DNA of 6,821 nucleotides from Verrucomicrobiales bacterium (GTDB taxonomy: Bacteria; Verrucomicrobiota; Verrucomicrobiia; Limisphaerales; Palsa-1400), in contig JAQGOW010000368.1 of assembly GCA_028293405.1 (NCBI GenBank), positions 1 through 6,821 of the forward strand, in the 5' to 3' direction. This document shows, one piece after another, positions 1-6,483 of this stretch (its first letter is position 1; each line of letters opens with the position of its first letter). Under the pieces are notes generated by a model that saw only the letters and a program-made list of their open reading frames with translations, was not told the DNA's origin and did not search any database. The position numbers were made by a program, and so were the translations under genes.

Positions 1-1693
1 CAACCATTGCATCCCACAATTGCCACACGCGGAATGGCAGACACCCTTCTTCCGGCCCGACTCCCTTTGCGGCGAAGCCGTCGAAGTATTGTTTCCAGGT
101 TGCGGCTGAAATGTTCTGCGGATCGTCATGGCATCGCTTGAGCATAGAAGCGCCGCCGTCGATGTCATAAATATCGATGTCAGCAAAATGTTGAATCGGT
201 TCGTAGGGCCGTGACGCGACCCAGACATAATCCGGGACGTCGGCGAGCGGAACATAACCTTGGCGCCCCATTCGAAAGCCTGAACCTTGACGAAGATCTT
301 CGTCGCCAAACCCGATCCGCACCTGGTTTGCCTTCATTAACCGGCTCAACGGTCCGGACAACTGATCGCAAGCCTTCCAGCCAATCGCGAAGTGACCAAT
401 TTTTCCCCAATACTCCTCGTGGCCCGTGCTCCAATTCCGAATGACTTCGGCATCCAACGAGCGGCACACGGTTGAGGCAAAACTGGCAAGGGCGAACGCA
501 CTTTGTTGGCCGTTCGGTTGCAGCACACGCTGACCACCCCATTGTAGGGCGATCGGTCGCAGGCGGCGGGCGCGCTGACCTCGGTCGCCGACTGGAACTT
601 CATCACCTTCGAAGCGCGCCCTTTCCGGGTGTATCGGTGGATCGTAAAACCACATGGCACCAGAATCGCCCGGATTGGTGAAGGGCAAGTCTTGGAGGTT
701 CTGGCGGTTTTCATTTCTCCGCGGCCCAATCAACAGGTCGGTTGCGTAATCCATTCCGCCCATAGATTGATAGCGGAAAAAAAGCGCTGTGATTTCTCCC
801 TCCGCCACGCCGGTCGCGCCGCCGAATGCGCGCACGGGACAGCCGATCAGGTCCAAGGTCACGGACTGGCAGGTGGCATCGAAGATGTCGCCGATTTCGC
901 CGATGCCAAAAGCCTGCGACGTCCATTGTTGGATGTCGTTGATGTAGATGAGGCCGGAATCGACGTTCAAGTAGGTGCTTTTGACATTCCAGTCGGGGAA
1001 CGCGACCGACATCAAAAGGCGGTCAACGGCAATATTCGAGGTTTGGCCAATTTCAACTTTATGTTGGCGAACGCGCGCGAAAACTTTTTCGCCTTCGCCT
1101 CCGGCCACATGTCGGCTGGTTAGCGCATAATAGGACCCGGCTTTTCGAACGAGGCACGAGATCGTGCCGGTGCTTTGTTCGCCCTGATGTTCGCGCAGGC
1201 AAGGATAGTTAGCGCCAATCAATTCGCTGGCATGTGTGGCAAGAGCAGGGCGGTGCGGGAGCGATTCATCCGGGCGAGCGACAACAACGCACGTTGGAAC
1301 GGTTCGGCCATCCGGCAGGTATAACGTTCGCGGGATGGTGTTCGACCCTAATTTCTCGGCGCTTTCCCATTGTTTGACGAACACCAGGACGGCCGGCCAT
1401 GACCACGGGCGCATTACGGTGTTGGCCAGAGTTTTGGGCTCCGAAATTTTCTTCACGTTGTCTGGGCGAGGTTCAGTTGGTGGATGTTTCGCAAACCAAT
1501 CCTTTTCGTGAATCATGTATCTGCCGATCGCCGTCGCGACGACGTTCTCGAGCGACGAGAGAAACACGTGGTACGCTTCGCGCGCGTCCAACAAATCTTT
1601 GATCGAGAGAGACGCGTAGTCACGCCTCGGCGGAAAAGACCTGCTTGTCGCGAGGGGACGAATGGTTTCCAAAGCTGCCGTTTTTGTTTTCAT
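1..1693 (-). CDS. Large trypsin-like serine protease, probable two-domain protein, C-terminus cut by window edge
   Basis: An uninterrupted reading frame runs from an ATG at 1693 off the left edge, giving 564 residues with no stop. The start is supported by GGAAGGA seven bases upstream. A chymotrypsin-fold protease core is visible: ALTSRHVAG with catalytic H195, NVDSGLIYI with the likely acid D245 (D224 in AVDRLL is an alternative), and TNPGDSGAMW with nucleophile S344. Spacings of 50 and 99 residues match the S1 family. Residues 1-180 match no domain I recognise. The N-terminus is charged with no hydrophobic signal segment, so a cytoplasmic location is inferred. From about residue 480, LADVPDYVW, HFADIDIYDID (H502) and LPFRVWQLWDAMV (552-564) resemble the lead-in of zinc phospholipase C / S1-P1 nuclease-like domains; the rest lies outside the window. 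The substrate is unknown. I am confident of the gene and protease fold, moderately of the second domain. Confidence 0.85.
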   Translation of the reverse strand, partial: MKTKTAALETIRPLATSRSFPPRRDYASLSIKDLLDAREAYHVFLSSLENVVATAIGRYMIHEKDWFAKHPPTEPRPDNVKKISEPKTLANTVMRPWSWPAVLVFVKQWESAEKLGSNTIPRTLYLPDGRTVPTCVVVARPDESLPHRPALATHASELIGANYPCLREHQGEQSTGTISCLVRKAGSYYALTSRHVAGGEGEKVFARVRQHKVEIGQTSNIAVDRLLMSVAFPDWNVKSTYLNVDSGLIYINDIQQWTSQAFGIGEIGDIFDATCQSVTLDLIGCPVRAFGGATGVAEGEITALFFRYQSMGGMDYATDLLIGPRRNENRQNLQDLPFTNPGDSGAMWFYDPPIHPERARFEGDEVPVGDRGQRARRLRPIALQWGGQRVLQPNGQQSAFALASFASTVCRSLDAEVIRNWSTGHEEYWGKIGHFAIGWKACDQLSGPLSRLMKANQVRIGFGDEDLRQGSGFRMGRQGYVPLADVPDYVWVASRPYEPIQHFADIDIYDIDGGASMLKRCHDDPQNISAATWKQYFDGFAAKGVGPEEGCLPFRVWQLWDAMV

Positions 1694-1700
1694 ACATAGT

Positions 1701-1707
1701 TCCTTCC
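1701..1707 (-). promoter_or_regulatory. Ribosome binding site of the protease gene
   Basis: On the minus strand this reads GGAAGGA, seven bases before the ATG at 1693. An overlapping ATG at 1697 lies in another frame and would read into a different protein, so this site and the long open frame decide the start. Confidence 0.6.
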
Positions 1708-1747
1708 AGTGTGAAGGCCCATAAGGCTGGTCGGGGCCGGATTAACT

Positions 1748-1763
1748 CTTTGGGGGTCCAAAG
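1748..1763. promoter_or_regulatory. Small hairpin / inverted repeat in the divergent intergenic region
   Basis: CTTTGG, a four-base loop GGGT, then CCAAAG. It sits between the divergent protease and dehydrogenase genes, 55 bases upstream of the protease ATG and 129 bases before the dehydrogenase ATG. No gene ends here, so it is unlikely to be a terminator. An operator or leader structure is possible. I could not identify a convincing -35/-10 pair for either gene in this region. Confidence 0.25.
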
Positions 1764-1891
1764 TTTCTAATACCTCCGGCAACGCTTGTAAATAGAATTC
1801 TTTGAATCACGAAAATGTGCTTTGCGAAGTGCTCGTGCAGCAATGCCTGATTCCATTTGATGTTTCAATGTCAGCTTCTATGCTCGGGCGC

Positions 1892-2926
1892 ATGCAGGCA
1901 GCAGTGTTATATGGGCGCGAAGACATGCGCGTGGAGAACGTCCAACCGGCCAAACTGAAACGCGGTGAAGTCCGCGTGCGCATTCGTGCGGCGTTGACCT
2001 GCGGGACCGACCTCAAGGTTTTCAAACGCGGATACCACGCAAAAATGATTCGACCACCGGCCGTGTTCGGTCATGAGCTTGCCGGTGAAATTTCCGAAAT
2101 CGCCGCTGGCGTGAGTGGATGGAAAATTGGCGATCGTGTTGCCGTCGCGAATTCCGCCCCGTGCGGCCGCTGTTTCTTCTGCAAACACGAGCAGGAAAAC
2201 CTTTGTGACGATCTGCTGTTTCTAAACGGCGCTTATGCCGAGTCGATCGTCCTCCCTCCGCGCCTGGTGCAGAAAAACATGCTTCGCCTTAAGAAAACGA
2301 CTTCGTTTCGCGACGCTGCGCTGACCGAGCCGTTAGCCTGTGCGGTTCAAGGTTGGGAAGATTTGAAAATGCGCGCTGGCGAAAACGTTCTCGTCATTGG
2401 TGCGGGACCACTTGGCTTGATGTTCGTTGCCCTCGCTCGAAGCGCGAAGTGCAATGTGACTGTTGCCGGTCGCGGTGAAGCGCGCTTGAAAGCCGCACGC
2501 AAACTTGGCGCAAGTAAAGTGATCGACGTCACAGGTGCGGCTGATCTCGTCGGAGCGATCAAACAACATGCCGCTAAACCATTCGACGCAGTTGTCGAAG
2601 CAGTGGGAAAACCTGAAGTGTGGGAAGCCTGTGTGCAAGTCGTGCGCAAAGGCGGCAAAGTAAATTTCTTCGGTGGTTGCCCATCAGGAACCTCCGTGTC
2701 GCTCGACACAGGTTTGCTGCATTATTCAAACCTGACGCTGCTCGCCAGTTTCCATCACACCCCGCGAACAATTCGCCGCGCGTTGCAGTTGATCGAGTCT
2801 GGAAAAGTGCCCGCCAAACAATTCATCAACGGCGAATGTAACCTCGCGCAATTACCTGACCTCTTCCGTTCCATGGCCGCTGGCAATCGCGCGGTGAAAA
2901 CCTTGGTGCACGTCGATCGCGTGTAA
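1892..2926 (+). CDS. Zinc-dependent medium-chain alcohol/polyol dehydrogenase (MDR superfamily)
   Basis: Predicted to oxidise a secondary alcohol, sugar alcohol or amino-alcohol with NAD(P); the substrate cannot be read from sequence. From the ATG at 1892 the protein has 344 residues, normal for the sorbitol/threonine dehydrogenase group. Catalytic-zinc ligands are C37 (in TCGTD), H61 and E62 (GHE), and probably E146 (TEPLA). Structural-zinc cysteines are C91, C94, C97 and C105. The Rossmann motif GAGPLG is at 170-175. The end of the second strand reads VAGRGEAR, with no acidic residue where NAD enzymes usually carry one, so NADP use is possible. The frame is open back to a TTG at 1802, but residues from that start have no family counterpart, and MQAAVLYG at 1892 matches the usual MDR beginning. 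No clear Shine-Dalgarno is seen. It converges on the regulator operon, with 33 bases between the stops. Confidence 0.9.
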   Translation: MQAAVLYGREDMRVENVQPAKLKRGEVRVRIRAALTCGTDLKVFKRGYHAKMIRPPAVFGHELAGEISEIAAGVSGWKIGDRVAVANSAPCGRCFFCKHEQENLCDDLLFLNGAYAESIVLPPRLVQKNMLRLKKTTSFRDAALTEPLACAVQGWEDLKMRAGENVLVIGAGPLGLMFVALARSAKCNVTVAGRGEARLKAARKLGASKVIDVTGAADLVGAIKQHAAKPFDAVVEAVGKPEVWEACVQVVRKGGKVNFFGGCPSGTSVSLDTGLLHYSNLTLLASFHHTPRTIRRALQLIESGKVPAKQFINGECNLAQLPDLFRSMAAGNRAVKTLVHVDRV

Positions 2927-2959
2927 GCGACGAGTGCGGCCTCGAGGACGTTCAGCGGT

Positions 2960-3640
2960 TCACGACGTCGATTGCGATTCCGCCCAACGCACCGCGTAAC
3001 GAAGCAATTCCGGCGCAGTTTTCATGCTGAGCTTAGCTTTGATATTGGCGCGATGGACTTCGACCGTCTTCGTGCTGACGTGAAGTTCGTTGGCCATTTG
3101 CAAGGTGGTCAGGCCTTTGCCGATCAATTGAAAAACCTCGAACTCGCGATCCGTCAATTTTTCGACCGGTGAACTGCTGGCCTCAGGACGTCGACCGGAG
3201 AAAATCTCCAGAATCTTGGACGACATCTTTTCACTGACATAAATCTGGCCGTTTAAAACTTGGCGAATGGCGACCATCAATTTTTTGCCGCCTTCCTGCT
3301 TCATGATATAACCGCGACCGCCCGCGCGCAGGACCCGTTCAACGTAGAGCGCCTCGTCGTGCATCGAGATGACGAGAATAGAAGGAGTCGCGCCACCGGC
3401 AGCCTGGATGTCCTTGATCAATTCCAAACCGCTCTTATCCGGCAAGGTGATGTCGGCGAGCAACAGGTCGGGTTTAAACTTCTGCACCGCCTCAAACGCC
3501 TGGCTCGCGTTCTCCGCTTCGGCGACCACTTCGAGATCTTTTTCATTCTGAATCAGCGCGACCAATCCCTGGCGCATCATCGGATGATCGTCGACGATCA
3601 CGATGCGTTTCTTTGCGGAATTGTTTTTTGTCGCGAGCAT
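2960..3640 (-). CDS. NarL/FixJ-type response regulator (REC + LuxR helix-turn-helix)
   Basis: The protein has 226 residues and is a complete DNA-binding response regulator. The receiver domain covers about 12-128: acidic pair D17-D18 in VDDHP, phospho-acceptor D63 in LLADITLPD, switch residue S92, and K114 in GYIMK. A LuxR-type helix-turn-helix follows at about 160-215, with LTDREFEVF and STKTVEVHR. It is last in a three-gene operon, six bases after the kinase stop, and has no visible Shine-Dalgarno, so translational coupling to the kinase is likely. The neighbouring HisKA_3 kinase is almost certainly its partner. It would be phosphorylated on D63 and bind promoters as a dimer; target genes are unknown. 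Confidence 0.95.
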   Translation of the reverse strand: MLATKNNSAKKRIVIVDDHPMMRQGLVALIQNEKDLEVVAEAENASQAFEAVQKFKPDLLLADITLPDKSGLELIKDIQAAGGATPSILVISMHDEALYVERVLRAGGRGYIMKQEGGKKLMVAIRQVLNGQIYVSEKMSSKILEIFSGRRPEASSSPVEKLTDREFEVFQLIGKGLTTLQMANELHVSTKTVEVHRANIKAKLSMKTAPELLRYAVRWAESQSTS

Positions 3641-3646
3641 TTGTTG

Positions 3647-4858
3647 TTAGCGATTGATCGTACAAATGACGCGCGTGCCGTTGTCCGATTTGCGAACTTC
3701 AACTGACCCGCCAATGATCCCGGCTCGATACTTCATCACTTGCAGGCCCATGCCTTTTTTCTTCGTCGCGGGCGATTGAATGCCGACGCCATCGTCTTGG
3801 ATCGCCAGCGTTAAAGTGCCGCCTTCGAGCGAGAGCACAATCTGAATTTCGTGCGCTTTGCCGTGTTTAATCGCGTTGCTCACCGCTTCTTGCGCGATGC
3901 GATAAAGGTGTGTCGCTGTCGTGAGGTCGTCGATCAGCACCGGTTTGAGGCAGAAAAACTGGCACGAGATGCGAAAAATATCGTGCGTGTTAGACGCTAA
4001 TTCCTTCAGCGCCGACATCAACCCTTCGGACTCGAGCAACACCGGTGACAAACCCCGCGACAACGCGCGCGTCTGGCTGATGACCTCGCGCGTCTCACGA
4101 GCGATTTTCTCCGCGTCCGGCGCGAGCGACTTTGCCTGTTTCGCCAGTTTTGTCTCCAACACTTCGGCCATCAATTCGATGGCGGTCATGTGCTGGCAAA
4201 TGCCGTCGTGCAGGTCCTGGCCGATGCGATGTTGTTCCAGTTCGCTGATCTGCAAAATTTCTTTTTCCAACCGTTTGCGGTCGGTGATATCTCGCACGAA
4301 ACCGGTGAAAATCATTTTATCGTGCAACTTCACCTGGCTGACCGAGAGGTCCATCGGGAACGTCGTGCCGTCTTTGCGTTGACCGACCACTTCCCGGCCG
4401 ATGCCGATAATTTTGGCGTGGCCGCTGCGTTTGTAATTGTCCAAATACCCATCGTGATTTTCGCGATAAGGCGCGGGCATCAGAACCTTAACGTTTTTGC
4501 CAATCAACTCGGCGGCGGCGTAACCGAAGATTCGTTCCGCCGCGGGATTCATGCTTTCGATCCGGCCGCGTTCATCAATGGTGACGATGCCTTCGACTGC
4601 CGTCTGCCAAATGGCGCGCAGTCGTTCCTCGCTATCGCGCAAGGCGTCCTGGGCCGTCTCGCGGTCGCGATCAACTAAAGCTTGGGATTGCAAATGATAC
4701 TGCTCGAGAGAGGCCAACCGCTCGACCAACTTCGCCTTGCTCCAAGTGCGATAACCATCATGCATCGCGCCAACATATACTGGGGCAGGCCCATATTGTA
4801 GAGGAAACTCAGTATTAAAGGACCATCGATCAGCGGACTGACCACTGTTTTGTGTCAA
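3647..4858 (-). CDS. PAS sensor histidine kinase, FixL-like heme PAS with HisKA_3 core
   Basis: The protein has 403 residues and no membrane segment, so a soluble cytoplasmic sensor is predicted. Order: a charged helical segment (about 41-80), PAS (about 80-195), HisKA_3 dimerisation domain with phospho-acceptor H217 in QDLHDGICQ, and an HATPase_c domain with N box EAVSNAIKHG (324-333), DDGVGI (355-360) and KGMGLQ (368-373). The PAS region reads PYRENHDGYL and IIGIGREVVGQRKDG. H135 and R155 are 20 residues apart, matching heme ligand H200 and distal R220 of Bradyrhizobium FixL; L171 matches L236 and V173 stands for I238. Heme and O2 binding is therefore predicted, not proven. The start is a TTG at 4858, one base after the upstream stop, with GGGAG nine bases before it. 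M32 (ATG at 4765) is an alternative and lacks a Shine-Dalgarno. It presumably phosphorylates the next gene's product. Confidence 0.93.
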   Translation of the reverse strand: MTQNSGQSADRWSFNTEFPLQYGPAPVYVGAMHDGYRTWSKAKLVERLASLEQYHLQSQALVDRDRETAQDALRDSEERLRAIWQTAVEGIVTIDERGRIESMNPAAERIFGYAAAELIGKNVKVLMPAPYRENHDGYLDNYKRSGHAKIIGIGREVVGQRKDGTTFPMDLSVSQVKLHDKMIFTGFVRDITDRKRLEKEILQISELEQHRIGQDLHDGICQHMTAIELMAEVLETKLAKQAKSLAPDAEKIARETREVISQTRALSRGLSPVLLESEGLMSALKELASNTHDIFRISCQFFCLKPVLIDDLTTATHLYRIAQEAVSNAIKHGKAHEIQIVLSLEGGTLTLAIQDDGVGIQSPATKKKGMGLQVMKYRAGIIGGSVEVRKSDNGTRVICTINR

Positions 4859-4859
4859 C

Positions 4860-5789
4860 TCAGTGCGCTCCCAACTGTGTCCGATAATTGCTCGGCGACT
4901 GCCCGGTAATTTTCTTAAACACGCGATTGAAGTGCGTCAACGACTGGAATCCGACTTCATACGCGATTTCGCTGATGCGCAAATTTGGATTGAGCAACAG
5001 GTTCTTCGCCTTTTCGATGCGCACGCGCGAGACGTAGTCGGTGAAGTTCAACCCGGTGGACTTCTTGAACATCTTGCAAAAATGGAACGTGCTCGTGTTA
5101 ACCGCCTTGGCAACCTGGCCGAGGGACAGGTCTTCAGTTTGGTTTTCGATGATGAACTCTTTGGCGCGCGTGATCGCTGGCGGCTCGGAATTGTGTTGTT
5201 GCACCAGGAGTTGATTGCAAACCAGCGCGATGTGCTCGGCGAAAATAGCCAGCAGCTTCACAACCGCATCGTATTGGCATGGCGAAATAACCTTGGTGTT
5301 GGCGTAGAGGCTTTGCAATTGCTCGGAGCTGATGTCCAAACCCCATTCCGCCACGAGCTTGGCGGTGCGCGCGATTTGCGCTTGCGACGCCTTCCTGCGC
5401 AAAATTTGGCCAGTTTGGAGGAAGCCGATCAATTGCTCACCCTGGCGAACCGGCACGGCCGTATCAACCAAGCCAACGCGGCAGGTCGCGGTGTAAGGCT
5501 CGAACTGCGCATTTTCCGAAAGCTCCTGCTGGGTCTGGAGGCAGGACGCGCAAGCTTTGCTCTTTTCAGCGAGCAACGCACAAAGACCGTTCTCATTGCG
5601 GCGGCCGTGATTGGGCAACTGCCACGATTCCACCGGGCGAAAGGAGACGGGAAGGCCGGTGGCTTCGGTGAAGGCGCGTTCGTAATCCTGGTAAATTTTG
5701 GAAGCGGTGAGTGAATGAATCAGGTTTTTATTCTGCTGCCGCTTATTTGCCGCGTTGTCCAGGTTTGGTTGGGCAATTGTTGTTTGCAT
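4860..5789 (-). CDS. AraC-family transcriptional regulator with PocR ligand-binding domain
   Basis: The protein has 309 residues. The N-terminal part (about 28-190) is a PocR sensory domain, a PAS-like fold proposed to sense small hydrocarbon derivatives; Salmonella PocR responds to 1,2-propanediol. Signature features are the cysteines C70, C80, C83 and C103, the last in TCRVGLVDTAVPV, and the following GFLQTGQ. Family members usually have CH where this protein has CR. The C-terminal part (about 203-305) has two AraC helix-turn-helix motifs, including LSLGQVAKAVNTS and ISEIAYEVGFQSLTHFNRVFKK, ending in PSNYR. The ligand is unknown, and the four cysteines could bind metal or respond to redox. 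It is first in the operon, and its TGA is followed after one base by the kinase start. The ATG at 5789 has no obvious Shine-Dalgarno. Autoregulation through the upstream repeats is plausible. Confidence 0.93.
   Translation of the reverse strand: MQTTIAQPNLDNAANKRQQNKNLIHSLTASKIYQDYERAFTEATGLPVSFRPVESWQLPNHGRRNENGLCALLAEKSKACASCLQTQQELSENAQFEPYTATCRVGLVDTAVPVRQGEQLIGFLQTGQILRRKASQAQIARTAKLVAEWGLDISSEQLQSLYANTKVISPCQYDAVVKLLAIFAEHIALVCNQLLVQQHNSEPPAITRAKEFIIENQTEDLSLGQVAKAVNTSTFHFCKMFKKSTGLNFTDYVSRVRIEKAKNLLLNPNLRISEIAYEVGFQSLTHFNRVFKKITGQSPSNYRTQLGAH
4868..4872 (-). promoter_or_regulatory. Putative ribosome binding site for the kinase TTG start
   Basis: The minus strand reads GGGAG nine bases before the TTG at 4858, inside the last codons of the PocR-AraC gene. 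It favours the TTG start over the internal ATG at 4765. Confidence 0.4.
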
Positions 5790-5792
5790 GTG

Positions 5793-5817
5793 GACAATTA
5801 AAGACTAGTCGACAATT
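5793..5817. promoter_or_regulatory. Direct repeat GACAATT x2 upstream of the PocR-AraC operon
   Basis: GACAATT occurs at 5793-5799 and 5811-5817, 18 bases apart, with the 8-base palindrome GACTAGTC (5803-5810) between them. A related CAATT lies 21 bases inward at 5774. AraC-family proteins often bind direct half-sites about two helical turns apart, so this may be an operator just ahead of the start codon. This is inference from position and repetition only. Confidence 0.3.
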
Positions 5818-5870
5818 TTTGCCTATTGGGAGCGCTGCCAGATGTGATGTGTGAAGGCTAATTATGGGCA

Positions 5871-5887
5871 CTAAGGAAATTCCTTAG
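5871..5887. promoter_or_regulatory. Perfect 17-bp palindrome, candidate operator
   Basis: CTAAGGAA, a central A, then TTCCTTAG: eight-base arms with no mismatch. It lies 82 bases upstream of the PocR-AraC start codon. On the minus strand CATAAT (plus 5861-5866), a possible -10 element, follows it closely, which would put the palindrome in the spacer/-35 region; no good -35 is present. The symmetry suits a dimeric regulator. There is no T-run, so it is not an intrinsic terminator. Confidence 0.4.
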
Positions 5888-5917
5888 ACGCGGTGTGGCT
5901 GGCCCGGAAGGTGCAGA

Positions 5918-5934
5918 AGTATTCAGTATTCAGT
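5918..5934. repeat. Left inverted heptad repeat flanking the four-helix-bundle gene
   Basis: AGT followed by two tandem copies of ATTCAGT. On the minus strand it reads ACT-GAATACT-GAATACT, an inverted relative of the repeat at 6455-6478. The reconstituted stop codon of the four-helix-bundle gene (TGA, 5932-5930) lies inside it. Confidence 0.8.
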
Positions 5935-6411
5935 CGGAGAAGTTCGATTGCGGGCTGGAGCAGAAGTATGGCGACGAGTCCTCACGCAGCCTTCCAGTGA
6001 AATCGTCTCCACGGAATGATTCTGGATCTTGCATCATTTCGCCGAGCATTCGGCCAATCTCCATTGTCAACTCGCCTAAACGCTTCGCTTCCTCTTTGCA
6101 AATATACCGTCGTCATACGCGACAATCGTCCAATGCTGCGTCTCCATCTGTTCACCGTCGGCGTCGGTCAACTTGCTCAGGAAGTGCGCCGGGTATCTGC
6201 GCTTTGCCCATGCTTCTGAAATTTGAGCGCCTATGCTGCGCGACGCACGCCGCCATTGGCTAGTTAACGAGAACGCCTCATCGCGAGGAAAAGTCTTCGT
6301 AATCCTGAACACCTCTCGATTGAGGACCCGTGCTTTCTGGTAAACAGTTAAGTCCTTAAAACTGCGTGCATATGGTAAACGATCATTGGCCGAAGCGTTC
6401 TTCCCACTCAT
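5930..6411 (-). pseudogene. Four-helix-bundle protein (23S rRNA IVP / S23 family), broken by a one-base frameshift
   Basis: The ATG at 6411 opens a frame that reads FKDLTVYQKA, TKTFPRDEAFSLTSQWRRA, SIGAQISEAWAKRR and GEQMETQHW, the signature of the IVP/S23 four-helix-bundle family. After two Asp codons (6114-6109) the frame slips and ends in an early TAG at 6078, with a nonsense tail FAKRKRSV. Adding one base at 6107-6108 restores YICKEEAKRL and MEIGRMLGEMM, the family's usual last helix, and continues to a TGA at 5932-5930, giving about 160 residues. The cause is a one-base deletion in the genome or a sequencing error. Family members occur inside 23S rRNA intervening sequences in some bacteria and as free-standing genes; their function is poorly known. 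This copy lies 72 bases after the radical SAM gene on the same strand. No Shine-Dalgarno is visible. Confidence 0.85.
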
Positions 6412-6454
6412 TGCGCAACAATGCCGTTAGTGCGGAGGAGGTTCAATACTGGAA

Positions 6455-6478
6455 ACTGAACACTGAACACTGAACACT
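6455..6478. repeat. Right tandem heptad repeat (ACTGAAC x3 + ACT)
   Basis: Three exact tandem copies of ACTGAAC followed by ACT, with a degenerate copy (CAATACTGGAA) just before it. It begins five bases beyond the radical SAM stop codon and lies in the leader of the four-helix-bundle gene. It is the inverted counterpart of the repeat at 5918-5934. Confidence 0.85.
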
Positions 6479-6483
6479 CTCTG

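Larger units (their letters stand above)
5918..6478 (-). other. Possible IVS-like element: four-helix-bundle gene bounded by a long-range RNA stem
   Basis: The two flanking repeats are inverted. In minus-strand RNA, the sense strand of the gene, a 17-base block from the right repeat pairs with all 17 bases of the left repeat, including two G-U wobbles. The plus-strand RNA would have two A-C mismatches instead. Two registers, seven bases apart, are possible because the right repeat has an extra copy. The result is a hairpin enclosing the whole gene, reminiscent of 23S rRNA intervening sequences that encode this protein family. Mobility is inferred; no target duplication was identified. Confidence 0.4.

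Noticed and set aside
180..926. Several minus-strand reading frames of 71-127 codons (180-542, 346-729, 711-926)
   Set aside because: They overlap the long protease frame in other phases. The protease frame is open for all 1693 bases and carries a catalytic triad, so these are shadows.
629..1123. Plus-strand frame of 164 codons
   Set aside because: Antisense shadow of the protease gene; no recognisable motif and no ribosome binding site.
2940..2947. CCTCGAGG palindrome between the convergent dehydrogenase and response regulator genes
   Set aside because: Only eight bases, no loop and no T-run, so it does not support a terminator call.
3260..3706. Plus-strand frame opposite the response regulator
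   Set aside because: Antisense shadow; the minus-strand protein has every receiver and LuxR signature residue.
4863..5714. Plus-strand frame of 283 codons opposite the PocR-AraC gene
   Set aside because: Long but made of antisense codons of a clearly recognised regulator; composition rich in R, A and L without domain motifs.
5895..6263. Plus-strand frame of 122 codons opposite the four-helix-bundle gene
   Set aside because: No family resemblance, whereas the minus strand gives clear IVP-family motifs in two adjoining frames.
5930..6411. Avd accessory protein of a diversity-generating retroelement
   Set aside because: Avd shares the four-helix-bundle fold, but no reverse transcriptase or template/variable repeat pair is present in the window.
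6434..6441. GGAGGAGG on the plus strand, a strong Shine-Dalgarno-like run
   Set aside because: No start codon or open frame follows at suitable spacing on the plus strand. On the minus strand it reads CCTCCTCC, resembling the 16S anti-SD tail, but this is probably chance.
6455..6478. CRISPR-like or direct-repeat array
   Set aside because: The units are seven bases, strictly tandem and without spacers.
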